A stretch of DNA of 60,108 nucleotides, from contig JBBDXS010000020.1 of assembly GCA_040902195.1 (NCBI GenBank), positions 1 to 60,108 of the forward strand, given 5' to 3'. The stretch's first letter is position 1; the number at the start of each line of letters is the position of its first letter. Origin of the DNA: JBBDXS01 sp040902195. GTDB lineage: Bacteria; Chloroflexota; Dehalococcoidia; DSTF01; RBG-16-68-14. The notes under the pieces are model-generated. The model was not told the origin of the DNA. It made no database searches and worked only from the letters and a program-made list of their open reading frames with translations. Shown one piece after another: positions 1 through 7,699 of the stretch. Position numbers and translations under genes: made by a program.

Positions 1-530
1 CAGCGGGCCCGCCGCCGACGCCAACTGCCACGCCGCCGCCCACAGCGACGCCTACCGTCACGCCTTCGCCGGACGCGGACGGCGATACGATTCCCGACAA
101 CATGGAGGCCCTCTACGGCACCAATCCAAACGATCCGGACACGGACGAGGACGGCTGCGCCGACGGTGAGGAGATCGGTCCGAACGAATCGCTCGGCGGG
201 CGACGCGACCCGACGAGCTTCTGGGACTTATTCGACGTGCCGGAAAACGGCCCGCGCGACAAGGTGGTCGATCTGTTCAACGACATCTTCGGCGTTGCCG
301 GTCGCTTCGGCGCGGACGACCAGAACGGGACGGCGATCATCAACCGCAACACCGACCCACTCTCGGCGCCGCCGCCGGCGCCAGCCTACCATCCGGCATT
401 CGACCGCTCGGCGCCTGCGCCCGGCGGCGACCCCTGGGATTCGGGCGCCGCGGACGGCCTGATCGACCTGTTCAACGACATCTTCGGCGTGGCTGGACAG
501 TTCGGGCACGACTGCCAGGCTCCCCCATAG
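1..530 (+). CDS. C-terminal part of a secreted protein with TSP3-like and variant dockerin-like motifs (5' end outside window)
   Basis: The reading frame is already open at the left edge, so this is the end of a larger protein. It begins with a Pro/Thr/Ala-rich linker, typical of extracellular proteins. An acidic stretch follows (DADGDTIPDN, then DPDTDEDGCADGEE) that matches thrombospondin type 3 calcium-binding repeats. Two copies of the motif V/I-D-LFNDIFGVA-x2-FG come next, about 65 residues apart, each preceded by Asp-rich sequence; the protein ends soon after a Cys. The same LF-x-DIF core occurs four more times, in the minus-strand genes at 9226-11281. What is seen are the motifs; calcium binding and an extracellular location are inferred from the TSP3 family. 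The catalytic or other N-terminal part cannot be seen, so no function is assigned. Confidence 0.75.
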   Translation, partial: AGPPPTPTATPPPTATPTVTPSPDADGDTIPDNMEALYGTNPNDPDTDEDGCADGEEIGPNESLGGRRDPTSFWDLFDVPENGPRDKVVDLFNDIFGVAGRFGADDQNGTAIINRNTDPLSAPPPAPAYHPAFDRSAPAPGGDPWDSGAADGLIDLFNDIFGVAGQFGHDCQAPP

Positions 531-780
531 CCGAATCGGCCAGACTGCGGTTCGGCAACCTCTGCAATCTGCGGCGCTTGCTTCCCCAGCCTGCTTCCCC
601 TATGCTACGCCTTGCGAACTCCCCGACGGCCTCTCCGGCTGGATGACCTATGCTTCTAGGGGGCCGGCGGCGAGAAGTGAGCGTCCACCCTGATAGGACA
701 GGGGTCGAAAAGCGGCTAGTCTGGCACGTGTGGGCCAATACTGAGAGCAATCACACCAAGAAAGGATGGTTGAGTAAAGG
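531..780. other. intergenic region upstream of the cohesin-like gene
   Basis: This 250-base gap holds no convincing gene. A purine-rich AAAGGATG-like ribosome-binding region lies just before the ATG at 781. No promoter with both boxes close to consensus and no clear terminator hairpin was recognised. Confidence 0.4.
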
Positions 781-1491
781 ATGAACATCACTAAGCGATT
801 GGGCCTCGGCCTGGCAATCGTAGCGGCAGCCGTGCTGGCAGTCGTCGCGATCTCGCAGGTCTCGGCCAGCTTCGACAACATCATCATGGAACGCGCCACC
901 GTCGAGCCGAACCACGAGGCCACGGTCGATCTGCTGGCAGACGACATCGACGATCCGGGCCTGGGCGCCTGGGAGATCGGGATCATCTACAACCCTGCAA
1001 TCGTGAGCGTCAATGCCAACTCTTGCGTCGGGCACAACGGCAGCGTTTGCAACCCGATGTTCGCGTCGAACCAGGTGCGCGTCGTTGGCGCATCCACCAA
1101 CGGCTTCAACGACGGCTCGCTCGCTTCGATTACGTTCCGCTGTGGTAGCACCACCGGCACTTCGCCGCTCACCCTGGTGATCGACGTCATCGCCGACGCA
1201 ACGGAGTTCGAGCCACAGCCGCTCGACGTGAAGCAATTCGACGGTTCGATCACCTGTACGGACTCGCCGTTCTCGACGCCTCCGCCTGGCTCGACGCCGC
1301 AGCCGACAGAGCCCGGCTCGCAGGCCGCCGCAACGCCGACGCTCCCGGTGACCGGGGTCGCCGACACCGGCTTCGGCGATGAGGCCAACAGTGGCAGCCT
1401 GAGCTGGCTAATCGCCGGCTTGAGCGCCGCCGGCCTGGCCGCTATCTCGGGTGCGACCGTGGTAGCAATCCGCCGGCGCTCGGACGACTAG
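781..1491 (+). CDS. cohesin-domain surface protein with LPVTG and C-terminal membrane anchor
   Basis: The protein has 236 residues. Residues 5-30 form a signal peptide or N-terminal membrane segment ending near SAS. Residues 31-160 read like a cohesin fold: an early V-x-L strand (ATVDLLADD), the GAWEIGIIYNP-x-IVSV strand pair, a later GSLASITFRC strand and a final FDGSITC strand. Cohesins bind dockerin modules on other proteins. A Pro/Thr/Gln linker follows, then LPVTG (188-192), a hydrophobic helix (about 207-230) and an RRRSDD tail, which is a sortase-type sorting signal. The gap of about 15 residues between LPVTG and the helix is longer than usual, so plain membrane anchoring is possible. 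The next gene encodes a dockerin protein, which supports the cohesin reading. No sortase gene lies in the window. Confidence 0.7.
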   Translation: MNITKRLGLGLAIVAAAVLAVVAISQVSASFDNIIMERATVEPNHEATVDLLADDIDDPGLGAWEIGIIYNPAIVSVNANSCVGHNGSVCNPMFASNQVRVVGASTNGFNDGSLASITFRCGSTTGTSPLTLVIDVIADATEFEPQPLDVKQFDGSITCTDSPFSTPPPGSTPQPTEPGSQAAATPTLPVTGVADTGFGDEANSGSLSWLIAGLSAAGLAAISGATVVAIRRRSDD

Positions 1492-1513
1492 CCAACGTAG
1501 CGAACGAACTAAC

Positions 1514-1552
1514 GACCGTCTGTCCTCGGTATCATGCCGAGGACAGACGGTC
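1514..1552 (+). terminator. strong hairpin terminator after the cohesin-like gene
   Basis: A perfect 16-bp stem (1514-1529 with 1537-1552) encloses a 7-base loop and is followed by TCTTTG. It starts 23 bases after the stop at 1491. The right arm covers an ATG at 1534 that could otherwise be read as the start of the next gene, which favours the ATG at 1570 for that gene. Confidence 0.75.
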
Positions 1553-1569
1553 TCTTTGTGCGCCGAACG

Positions 1570-2721
1570 ATGACGCTACGAATCGTCCTGCTTGCGCTGC
1601 TGATCGCCACGGCGGTCTCGGGCGTGGCGCCGCGTTCCGCCGCGGGCGCAGCGGACCCCGGCGACGCTAACTGCGACGGCGACGTGAATAGCGCCGACGC
1701 CGCAATCATCCTCCAGTTCGGCGCCGCGCTCCTCGCGACGCTTCCATGCCCTGAGCCCGCCGATGCCAACCGCGACGGCTCGGTGAGCGCGCTTGACGCG
1801 GCGCTGGTCCTGCAGCTCGATGCGGGCCTCATCGATACGCTCTTCTCGGGTAGCTGGAGCCAGGGAGCGCCGATGCCAACGCCTCGAACCGAGGTAACGT
1901 CCGCCGTAGTGGATGACGTCATCTACGTCATCGGAGGGTTTCGCGCTGCCGGTGGCAACTCGGACGTCGTCGAGGCGTACGACACAGGCAGCGATAGCTG
2001 GTCGGCGAAGGCGCCCCTGCCGGCGCGGCTGGACCATGCCGGAGCGTCGGCAATCGCCGGCAAAATCTACGTCATCGGCGGCTATACCAGCCTCGCGCAG
2101 GCGGCGAGATCGTCCGCGATCTACGAGTACGATCCCGTCACGGACACCTGGAGCGAGCGCGCAGCGATGCCTCTCCCTCGCGCCGCCGCGGCAACGGTCG
2201 CCCTCGACGGCGAGATCTACGTCCTGGGCGGCACCGGGCCGCAGGCGACGACGCCGCTGGCGTATCGTCCCGCCACGGACACCTGGCGCGAGTTGGCGCC
2301 GATGGCCGAGGCCCGAGAGCATCTAACGGCCGCCGCCGTGGGTGGAAAGATCTACGTCATCGGAGGGCGCCGGCTCGTCGTGCAGAACGTCAACACCGTC
2401 GAGGTGTATGATCCCGCCATAGACGCTTGGGAGCCGATTGCTCCACTCCCGACCGCTCGAGGCGGCCTCGCCTCCGGCACGCTGGATGGACGCATCCACG
2501 TCGTCGGCGGCGAAGACCTGACGCCCGGCGGCTCCACGTTCCCCCAGCACGAGGTCTACGACGCCGCGTCGGGCGTCTGGAGCGCGGCCCTGCCCCTACC
2601 AACGCCTCGCCACGGCCTGACGGCCCAGGCCATCGATGGCCTGCTCTACGTCATCGGAGGCGGCCCTCAGCCCAACCTCTCCGTCAGCGACGCCGTCGAG
2701 ATATTCGACCCGGACGGATAG
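1570..2721 (+). CDS. secreted dockerin type I plus Kelch-repeat beta-propeller protein
   Basis: The start at 1570 gives 383 residues that open with a clean signal peptide (MTLRIVLLALLIATAVSG). Residues about 30-85 form a canonical dockerin: two calcium-loop repeats, DANCDGDVNSAD and DANRDGSVSALD, each followed by a hydrophobic helix. The remainder is six Kelch blades, each carrying IYV(I/L)GG or a close variant and most ending in D-x-W with a Pro-rich turn; six blades make a full propeller. Known: dockerins dock into cohesins, and Kelch propellers bind proteins or glycans. Inferred: this protein attaches to a cohesin such as the gene just upstream. No enzyme motif is visible. An ATG at 1534 lies in the terminator hairpin and would put charged residues before the signal peptide, so it was not chosen. 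Confidence 0.8.
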   Translation: MTLRIVLLALLIATAVSGVAPRSAAGAADPGDANCDGDVNSADAAIILQFGAALLATLPCPEPADANRDGSVSALDAALVLQLDAGLIDTLFSGSWSQGAPMPTPRTEVTSAVVDDVIYVIGGFRAAGGNSDVVEAYDTGSDSWSAKAPLPARLDHAGASAIAGKIYVIGGYTSLAQAARSSAIYEYDPVTDTWSERAAMPLPRAAAATVALDGEIYVLGGTGPQATTPLAYRPATDTWRELAPMAEAREHLTAAAVGGKIYVIGGRRLVVQNVNTVEVYDPAIDAWEPIAPLPTARGGLASGTLDGRIHVVGGEDLTPGGSTFPQHEVYDAASGVWSAALPLPTPRHGLTAQAIDGLLYVIGGGPQPNLSVSDAVEIFDPDG

Positions 2722-2792
2722 CCCGTCCTCCGTCCCTGTGGCAGCGTCCCCCTCCTCCGTGCAGCGACGCGATGCTCGCGTCCGTGACGCCC

Positions 2793-2830
2793 GTAACACG
2801 AACGTAACATCTCGGAAACCTAACGGAAAC
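2793..2830 (+). promoter_or_regulatory. four GlnR-like half-sites upstream of amt
   Basis: GTAAC-n6-GTAAC-n6-GAAAC-n6-GAAAC, at 2793, 2804, 2815 and 2826, has an exact 11-bp period. This is the form of the actinobacterial GlnR box (gTnAc-n6-GaAAc-n6). A CAGAAT hexamer at 2841-2846 could be the -10; there is no good -35, as expected for an activated promoter. The site sits ahead of a nitrogen operon, but no GlnR gene is in the window, so the regulator is inferred. Confidence 0.6.
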
Positions 2831-2902
2831 GTCGCTCCGCCAGAATGCAGACAAGCAACCATTGGCCCCGCGAGCGGATTCTCAAGTTCTGGGAGGTAGG
2901 AC

Positions 2903-4282
2903 ATGCTCTTGCAGGTCGATCCTGGCATTGCTGCTGGCAACACCGCCTGGGTGTTGACAGCAGCCGCCCTGGTCCTGTTTATGACACCGGGACTAGGGTT
3001 TTTCTACGGCGGGTTCACCCGCTCAAAGAACGTCCTCGCGACGATTATGCAAAGCTTCATCGTCGTCGCGCTGGTCAGTATCCAGTGGGTAGTCATTGGC
3101 TACACGCTGGCGTTTGGGCCGGACCATTGGGGCATCATCGGTGGGCTGGACTACTTCGGCCTGAAGGACGTGGGCGCCGAGGTCCAGGAGACCTATACCG
3201 GGTTTAGTGGCGTCCCGCACGAGGGGTTCATGGTGTTTCAGCTGATGTTCGCCATCATCACACCTGCCCTGATCACCGGCGCCTTCGCCGAACGCGCCAA
3301 GTTCAGCACGTTCCTCGTGTTCATGTTGGCGTGGTCGCTGCTGGTCTATAACCCGGTGGCCCACTGGGTGTTCGGCACCGGCTTCCTGGGCGTGCTGGAT
3401 CCGGACGGCATTAACGCGCTCGACTTCGCCGGCGGCACCGCCATTCACGTGAACGCCGGCGCGGCAGCTCTTGCCGCGGCCGTGTTCTTCGGCCGCCGCA
3501 AGGGCTACGGCTCCGAACCGATGGAGCCAAGCAACATCACGTACATCGTGCTCGGCACAGCCATGCTGTGGTTCGGCTGGTTCGGTTTCAACGCTGGCAG
3601 CGCGGGCGCCGCGAACTCACAGGCCGTCAACGCGTTCGTGGTCACAAACACGGCTGCTGCAGGCGCCGCGTTTACCTGGATGATGCTAAGCTGGTTCTTC
3701 GCCGGCAAGCCGAGCGTCGTTGGCGCGTGCGCCGGAGCGGTGGCCGGGCTCGTCGCCATCACACCTGCCTCCGGCTTCGTGCAACCCATGGAGGCGCTTG
3801 GAATCGGCGTGGGTGCAGGCGTGTTCTGCTACCTGGCCGTTCGCCTGCGGGCGCGGACGTCTCTGGACGATTCACTTGACGTTGTTGGTGTCCACGGCAT
3901 TGGCGGCCTCTGGGGAGGCATCGCCACTGGACTGTTCGCGACGGCCGTGGTGAGTGGCGTTGCGGATTTCGAAGGCCTGATGGAGGGCAACGCGAGTCAG
4001 CTGGGAGACCAGCTTGCGGCAATCGGGATCGTCGCCGCGTACTCGTTCATCATGACGTCAATCATCCTCAAGGTCCTGGACGTCACCATGGGCCTGCGCG
4101 TCTCCGATGACGAGGAGGTTGCGGGGCTGGACGTCACGCAGCACGGCGAACGTGCATATGTCCTGGAGGAGGCGCCGAGCTTCCAAGGTATTCCGCAGCC
4201 AGCGGGTGCCCGGAGCGCCTCCACGACTACGCAACAGAGCCCAGCGCCAGCGCCGTCGCCCAGCGGCGGCGGGGCGTCCTAG
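2903..4282 (+). CDS. amt: ammonium transporter (Amt/MEP/Rh family)
   Basis: The protein has 459 residues and conducts ammonium across the cytoplasmic membrane. About eleven hydrophobic segments are visible. Family signatures present are GLGFFYGGFTRSKN near the N-terminus, the pore histidines in GGTAIHVNAG and VVGVHGIGGLWGG, and FGWFGFNAGS. The cytoplasmic tail (GLRVSDDEEVAGLDVTQHGE) is the usual region where PII proteins regulate the channel, and it is extended by about 45 Pro/Ser/Ala-rich residues. A GGGAGG Shine-Dalgarno precedes the ATG. glnK follows 12 bases downstream, the classic amt-glnK pairing in which the PII protein blocks the channel when nitrogen is plentiful. Four GlnR-like half-sites lie upstream. 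Confidence 0.97.
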   Translation: MLLQVDPGIAAGNTAWVLTAAALVLFMTPGLGFFYGGFTRSKNVLATIMQSFIVVALVSIQWVVIGYTLAFGPDHWGIIGGLDYFGLKDVGAEVQETYTGFSGVPHEGFMVFQLMFAIITPALITGAFAERAKFSTFLVFMLAWSLLVYNPVAHWVFGTGFLGVLDPDGINALDFAGGTAIHVNAGAAALAAAVFFGRRKGYGSEPMEPSNITYIVLGTAMLWFGWFGFNAGSAGAANSQAVNAFVVTNTAAAGAAFTWMMLSWFFAGKPSVVGACAGAVAGLVAITPASGFVQPMEALGIGVGAGVFCYLAVRLRARTSLDDSLDVVGVHGIGGLWGGIATGLFATAVVSGVADFEGLMEGNASQLGDQLAAIGIVAAYSFIMTSIILKVLDVTMGLRVSDDEEVAGLDVTQHGERAYVLEEAPSFQGIPQPAGARSASTTTQQSPAPAPSPSGGGAS

Positions 4283-4294
4283 GAAGGAAGCAAG

Positions 4295-4636
4295 ATGAAG
4301 AAGATTGAAGCAATTATCCGGCCTGAGAAGCTGAACGACGTGAAGAGCGCCCTGGAGGCGGGGGGGTTCATCGGGCTGAACATCGTCCACGTCACGGGGC
4401 GAGGAGCCCAGAAGGGCATCGTGCATGGCGGACGTGGGGGAGAGGCGTACACCGTCGACATGCTCCCGAAGCTCAAGATCGAGGTCGTCGTCAAGGACGC
4501 CGACGCGAACCGGGCGGTCGATGTCATCCTCGCCTCGGCCCGGACGGGCAACATCGGCGACGGCAAGATCTTCATCATTCCCGTCGACGACGCCGTCCGC
4601 GTACGCACCGGCGAGCGAGGGGACGTGGCGGTATAA
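4295..4636 (+). CDS. glnK: PII nitrogen signal protein GlnK/GlnB
   Basis: The protein has 113 residues, one more than the usual 112. It is a trimeric signal protein that senses ATP/ADP and 2-oxoglutarate and controls Amt. The T-loop runs over residues 37-57 and contains QKG and GGRGGEAYTVD. It carries one extra residue; the tyrosine equivalent to the uridylylated Tyr51 is kept as Tyr52, while the position of E. coli Tyr46 is Gly. The C-terminal signature TGNIGDGKIFI and the final R-x-R-TGE are intact. It lies between amt and glnA and is co-transcribed with amt. The amt neighbour favours GlnK over GlnB. Whether Tyr52 is modified cannot be told, as no glnD is in the window. Confidence 0.95.
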   Translation: MKKIEAIIRPEKLNDVKSALEAGGFIGLNIVHVTGRGAQKGIVHGGRGGEAYTVDMLPKLKIEVVVKDADANRAVDVILASARTGNIGDGKIFIIPVDDAVRVRTGERGDVAV

Positions 4637-4649
4637 GAACGTGACACGA

Positions 4650-4694
4650 CGTTCGCATTGCCCGCCGCCAAAGCGCTGGCGGGCAATGCGAACG
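4650..4694 (+). promoter_or_regulatory. 17-bp perfect hairpin between glnK and glnA
   Basis: Arms 4650-4666 and 4678-4694 are exactly complementary over 17 bp, with an 11-base loop. No T-run follows on the + strand. It begins 13 bases after the glnK stop and ends 45 bases before the glnA start. It may be an RNA-stability element, a leaky terminator or a processing site that sets different levels of glnK and glnA. Confidence 0.6.
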
Positions 4695-4738
4695 CACTGT
4701 ATATCAGAAATTGATCCATCATCCCGAGGAGGACGCTG

Positions 4739-6160
4739 TTGAAGCCCGAAGACGTAGCCAAGCTCATTAGTGACAAGAAGATCCAAATCATCGACCTGAG
4801 GTTCACCGACTTGCCGGGCCTCTGGCAGCACTTCTCGATCATGCCTCGGGAGATGGTGGAATCGAACTCCATCTGGGAAGAGGGCATCGGGTTCGACGGA
4901 TCGAGCATCCGCGGGTTCCAGGAGATCCAGGAATCGGACATGATCCTGATCCCGGACGCCGCCACGGCGCAGGTCGACCCGTTCCGCACGGTTCCGACGC
5001 TGAACATTATCTGCGACGTCAAGGACCCCATCACGCAGCAGCCGTACTCGCGTGACCCGCGCTACATCGCCCGTAAGGCGGAGGACTATCTCCGCTCGAC
5101 AGGCATCGCGGACACGTGCTACGTGGGTCCGGAGCCGGAGTTCTTCGTCTTCGACGACATTAGGTTCGATCAGGGAACGCAATTTGGCTACTACTACGTG
5201 GACAGCGTCGAGGGATCGTGGAACAGCGGGAAGGACGAGGGCCCGAACCTGGGTTACAAGCCGAAGCCGAAGGAAGGCTACTTCCCCGTGCCGCCGCACG
5301 ACACGCTGCAGGACATCCGGAGCGAGATGATCCTGGCGATGGAGGCCGTGGGTATCAAGGTAGAGGTGCACCACCACGAGGTCGCCACGGCCGGCCAGTG
5401 CGAGATCGACATGCGCTTCGACACGCTGCTGAAGAAGGCGGACGACATGCTCTGGTACAAGTACATCGTCAAGAGCGTCGCCCGGGAGCATGGCAAGGTG
5501 GCGACGTTCATGCCCAAGCCGCTCTTCGGCGACAACGGCTCCGGCATGCACACCCACCAGTCGCTCTGGAAGGACGGCCAGCCCCTCTTCTTCGACAAGA
5601 AGGGCTACGCGCTGACCAGCGACCTCTGTCGCTGGTACATCGGCGGCCTGCTCCATCACGCCCGCGCGCTGATGGCCTTCTGCGCGCCCACCACGAACTC
5701 GTACAAGCGGTTGGTGCCCGGCTACGAGGCGCCCGTGAACCTCGTGTATTCGGCGCGCAATCGCTCGGCCGCGGCGCGCATCCCGGTGTTCAACGAGAAT
5801 CCAAAGGCGAAGCGCATCGAGTTCCGGCCGCCGGACCCCACTTGCAACCCGTATCTGGCCTTCTCCGCCATGCTCATGGCAGGTCTGGACGGCATTGAGA
5901 AGAAGATGGACCCGGGCCCGCCCATGGACAAGAACACGTACGATCTCTCGCCGGAAGAGGAGGCGCAGCTGAAGACCGTGCCGGGCTCGCTCGAAGAAGC
6001 GCTCGAATCGTTGGAGAAGGACCACGACTTCCTGCTGAAGGGCGGCGTCTTCACCCAGGACTTGCTCGATATGTGGCTCTCCTTCAAGCGCGAGGCAGAG
6101 ATCGATCCCGTCCGGCTTCGCCCGCACCCGTACGAGTTCCACCTCTACTTCGACGCATAA
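4739..6160 (+). CDS. glnA: glutamine synthetase type I (beta subtype)
   Basis: The protein has 473 residues and makes glutamine from glutamate, ammonia and ATP as a dodecamer. Signatures seen are GFDGSSIRGFQ, the metal-binding VGPEPEFF, VEVHHHEVATAGQCEID, the ATP-site KPLFGDNGSGMHTHQS, NSYKRLVPGYEAP and RIEFRPPDPTCNPYLAF. The KNTYDLSPEE segment carries Tyr near residue 401, equivalent to the adenylylated Tyr397 of the beta subtype, and the C-terminus (RPHPYEFHLYFDA) also fits that subtype. The start is a TTG with GAGGAGG about 7 bases upstream; no better in-frame start is near. It follows glnK beyond a long hairpin and is closed by a terminator at 6180-6226. Confidence 0.96.
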   Translation: MKPEDVAKLISDKKIQIIDLRFTDLPGLWQHFSIMPREMVESNSIWEEGIGFDGSSIRGFQEIQESDMILIPDAATAQVDPFRTVPTLNIICDVKDPITQQPYSRDPRYIARKAEDYLRSTGIADTCYVGPEPEFFVFDDIRFDQGTQFGYYYVDSVEGSWNSGKDEGPNLGYKPKPKEGYFPVPPHDTLQDIRSEMILAMEAVGIKVEVHHHEVATAGQCEIDMRFDTLLKKADDMLWYKYIVKSVAREHGKVATFMPKPLFGDNGSGMHTHQSLWKDGQPLFFDKKGYALTSDLCRWYIGGLLHHARALMAFCAPTTNSYKRLVPGYEAPVNLVYSARNRSAAARIPVFNENPKAKRIEFRPPDPTCNPYLAFSAMLMAGLDGIEKKMDPGPPMDKNTYDLSPEEEAQLKTVPGSLEEALESLEKDHDFLLKGGVFTQDLLDMWLSFKREAEIDPVRLRPHPYEFHLYFDA

Positions 6161-6179
6161 CTCGCGTTGCCCGCCTGCT

Positions 6180-6226
6180 GGAACGGGGGGGGCCCCGCGC
6201 GGGCTGCCCCTGGGCAGCCCCGTTCC
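6180..6226 (+). terminator. GC-rich hairpin terminator after glnA
   Basis: GGAACGGGG (6180-6188) pairs with CCCCGTTCC (6218-6226). A competing inner hairpin, GGGCTGCCC with GGGCAGCCC, has a 2-base loop. It lies 20 bases after the glnA stop. There is no T-run, so Rho-independent action is inferred from position and stem strength. Confidence 0.55.
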
Positions 6227-6247
6227 GCGTCCACCTCGATGCCAGAT

Positions 6248-6301
6248 GTAACCTGCTTGTAACGTGCGGTTGCGTCGATCACGCAGGGCGGATCCTATAA
6301 T
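6248..6301 (+). promoter_or_regulatory. GlnR-like half-sites and -10 box of the second glnA
   Basis: GTAAC at 6248-6252 and GTAAC at 6259-6263 are separated by n6, the same spacing as the four half-sites before amt. A perfect TATAAT lies at 6296-6301. The best -35 (TTGCGT at 6270) is 20 bp away and poor, which suggests activator dependence. Confidence 0.5.
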
Positions 6302-6339
6302 TGAAGGTGGCCACGGATCGACCAGGCAAGGAGACAACG

Positions 6340-7665
6340 ATGGACGATCAACGCGCATTCGTGTTGCAGTCCTGCAAAGAGCTGGACATCAAATTCATCC
6401 GCCTGTGGTTTACCGACATCCTCGGCTCGCTCAAGAGCTTTGCGATCACCGTCGAAGAGCTGGAGCAAGGGATGGAGGAAGGCATGGGCTTCGACGGCTC
6501 ATCCATCGAAGGCTTCGCTCGCATCGATGAGTCGGACATGGTCGCTATGCCCGACGCCACCACCTTCCAGCCGCTCCCCTGGCGCCCGAAGGAGCGCGGC
6601 GTGGCGCGCATGTTCTGCGATGTCGTCCACCCGGACGGCGCGCCGTTCGAGGGCGACCCGCGCTACGTACTGAAGCGACAGCTCAAGCGCGCCACAGACC
6701 TGGGGTACACGTTCTACGTCGGGCCGGAGCTGGAGTTCTTCTACTTCAAAAACTCCGAAGGCACGGAGTTCCTCGATGTCGGCGGCTACTTCGACCTAAC
6801 GCCGCTGGACGTCGCAAGCGACCTCCGGCGGCAGACGGTGCTCACGCTCGAGGACATGGGCATCGGCGTGGAGTACAGCCACCACGAAGTCGCGCCCAGC
6901 CAGCACGAGATCGACCTGCGCTATACCGACGCCCTGACGATGGCCGACAACGCGATGACGTATCGACTCGTCGTGAAGGAAGTCGCGCTGGCGAACGGCG
7001 TCTATGCCACGTTCATGCCGAAGCCAGTCGCGAGCGAGAACGGCTCCGGCATGCACACGCACCAGTCGTTGTTCAAGGGCGACCGCAACGCCTTCTTCGA
7101 TGCGAGCGATACCTACCACCTCTCGCCGCTGGCGAAGTCCTACATCGCGGGGCTGCTGCACCACGCGAAGGAGATTACGCTGGTGACGAACCAGTGGGTC
7201 AACTCCTACAAGCGTTTGGTGCCCGGCTACGAGGCGCCGGTCTACATTACCTGGGCGCGGCGCAACCGCTCCGACCTGATCCGCGTGCCGGAATACAAGC
7301 CCGGCAAGGAAGTGGCAACGCGCATCGAGTACCGGGCGCCGGACCCCGCCTGCAACCCCTACCTGGCGTTCGCAGCGATGCTGGCCGCGGGCCTCTCGGG
7401 CATCGAGCACGAATACGCGTTGCCGGCGCCGACGGAAGAGAACGTTTTCGAGATGAGCGACGAGGACTTGCGCGCGCGCGGCATCGAGCTGCTGCCGTCG
7501 AGCCTCGGCGAGGCGATCCGGGCAGCTGAGGAAAGTGAGCTGCTACGCGAGTGCCTGGGCGATCACGTCTTCGATAGCTTGCTCAAGAACAAGAAGATCG
7601 AGTGGGCAGAGTACCGCGCGAACGTCTCGGACTACGAGCGCGCGCGCTACCTACCTGTCCTGTAG
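6340..7665 (+). CDS. glnA: glutamine synthetase type I (alpha-like, non-adenylylated)
   Basis: The protein has 441 residues from the ATG at 6340, which has AAGGAG 7 bases upstream; the in-frame TTG at 6301 overlaps the -10 box and was rejected. The glutamine synthetase core is complete: GFDGSSIEGFARI, VGPELEFFYF, VEYSHHEVAPSQHEIDLRY, KPVASENGSGMHTHQS, NSYKRLVPGYEAP and RIEYRAPDPACNPYLAF. The C-terminal region lacks the K-x-x-Y-D-L adenylylation segment of the 473-residue paralogue and ends LPVL, so it belongs with the shorter, feedback-regulated class. It is transcribed from its own GlnR-like promoter. Two subtypes side by side suggest different regulation or use. Enzyme activity is inferred from the intact catalytic motifs. 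Confidence 0.93.
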   Translation: MDDQRAFVLQSCKELDIKFIRLWFTDILGSLKSFAITVEELEQGMEEGMGFDGSSIEGFARIDESDMVAMPDATTFQPLPWRPKERGVARMFCDVVHPDGAPFEGDPRYVLKRQLKRATDLGYTFYVGPELEFFYFKNSEGTEFLDVGGYFDLTPLDVASDLRRQTVLTLEDMGIGVEYSHHEVAPSQHEIDLRYTDALTMADNAMTYRLVVKEVALANGVYATFMPKPVASENGSGMHTHQSLFKGDRNAFFDASDTYHLSPLAKSYIAGLLHHAKEITLVTNQWVNSYKRLVPGYEAPVYITWARRNRSDLIRVPEYKPGKEVATRIEYRAPDPACNPYLAFAAMLAAGLSGIEHEYALPAPTEENVFEMSDEDLRARGIELLPSSLGEAIRAAEESELLRECLGDHVFDSLLKNKKIEWAEYRANVSDYERARYLPVL

Positions 7666-7699
7666 ACGATCGATCGCCTGCTTGCTACCATCCGCCCCG

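Noticed and set aside
1534..1569. Upstream ATG for the dockerin-Kelch gene
   Set aside because: It sits in the terminator hairpin and would place charged residues before the signal peptide.
4295..4636. Loss of the PII uridylylation tyrosine
   Set aside because: With one inserted T-loop residue taken into account, Tyr52 aligns with Tyr51 of E. coli GlnB, so it is present.
4058..6358. 766-codon open frame on the minus strand opposite glnA
   Set aside because: It is the mirror of a certain gene in GC-rich DNA; the product is Arg/Val/Asp-rich and has no recognisable domain.
7535..7699. Upstream extension of the DUF4399-like lipoprotein
   Set aside because: It overlaps the second glnA in another frame and would bury the lipoprotein signal.
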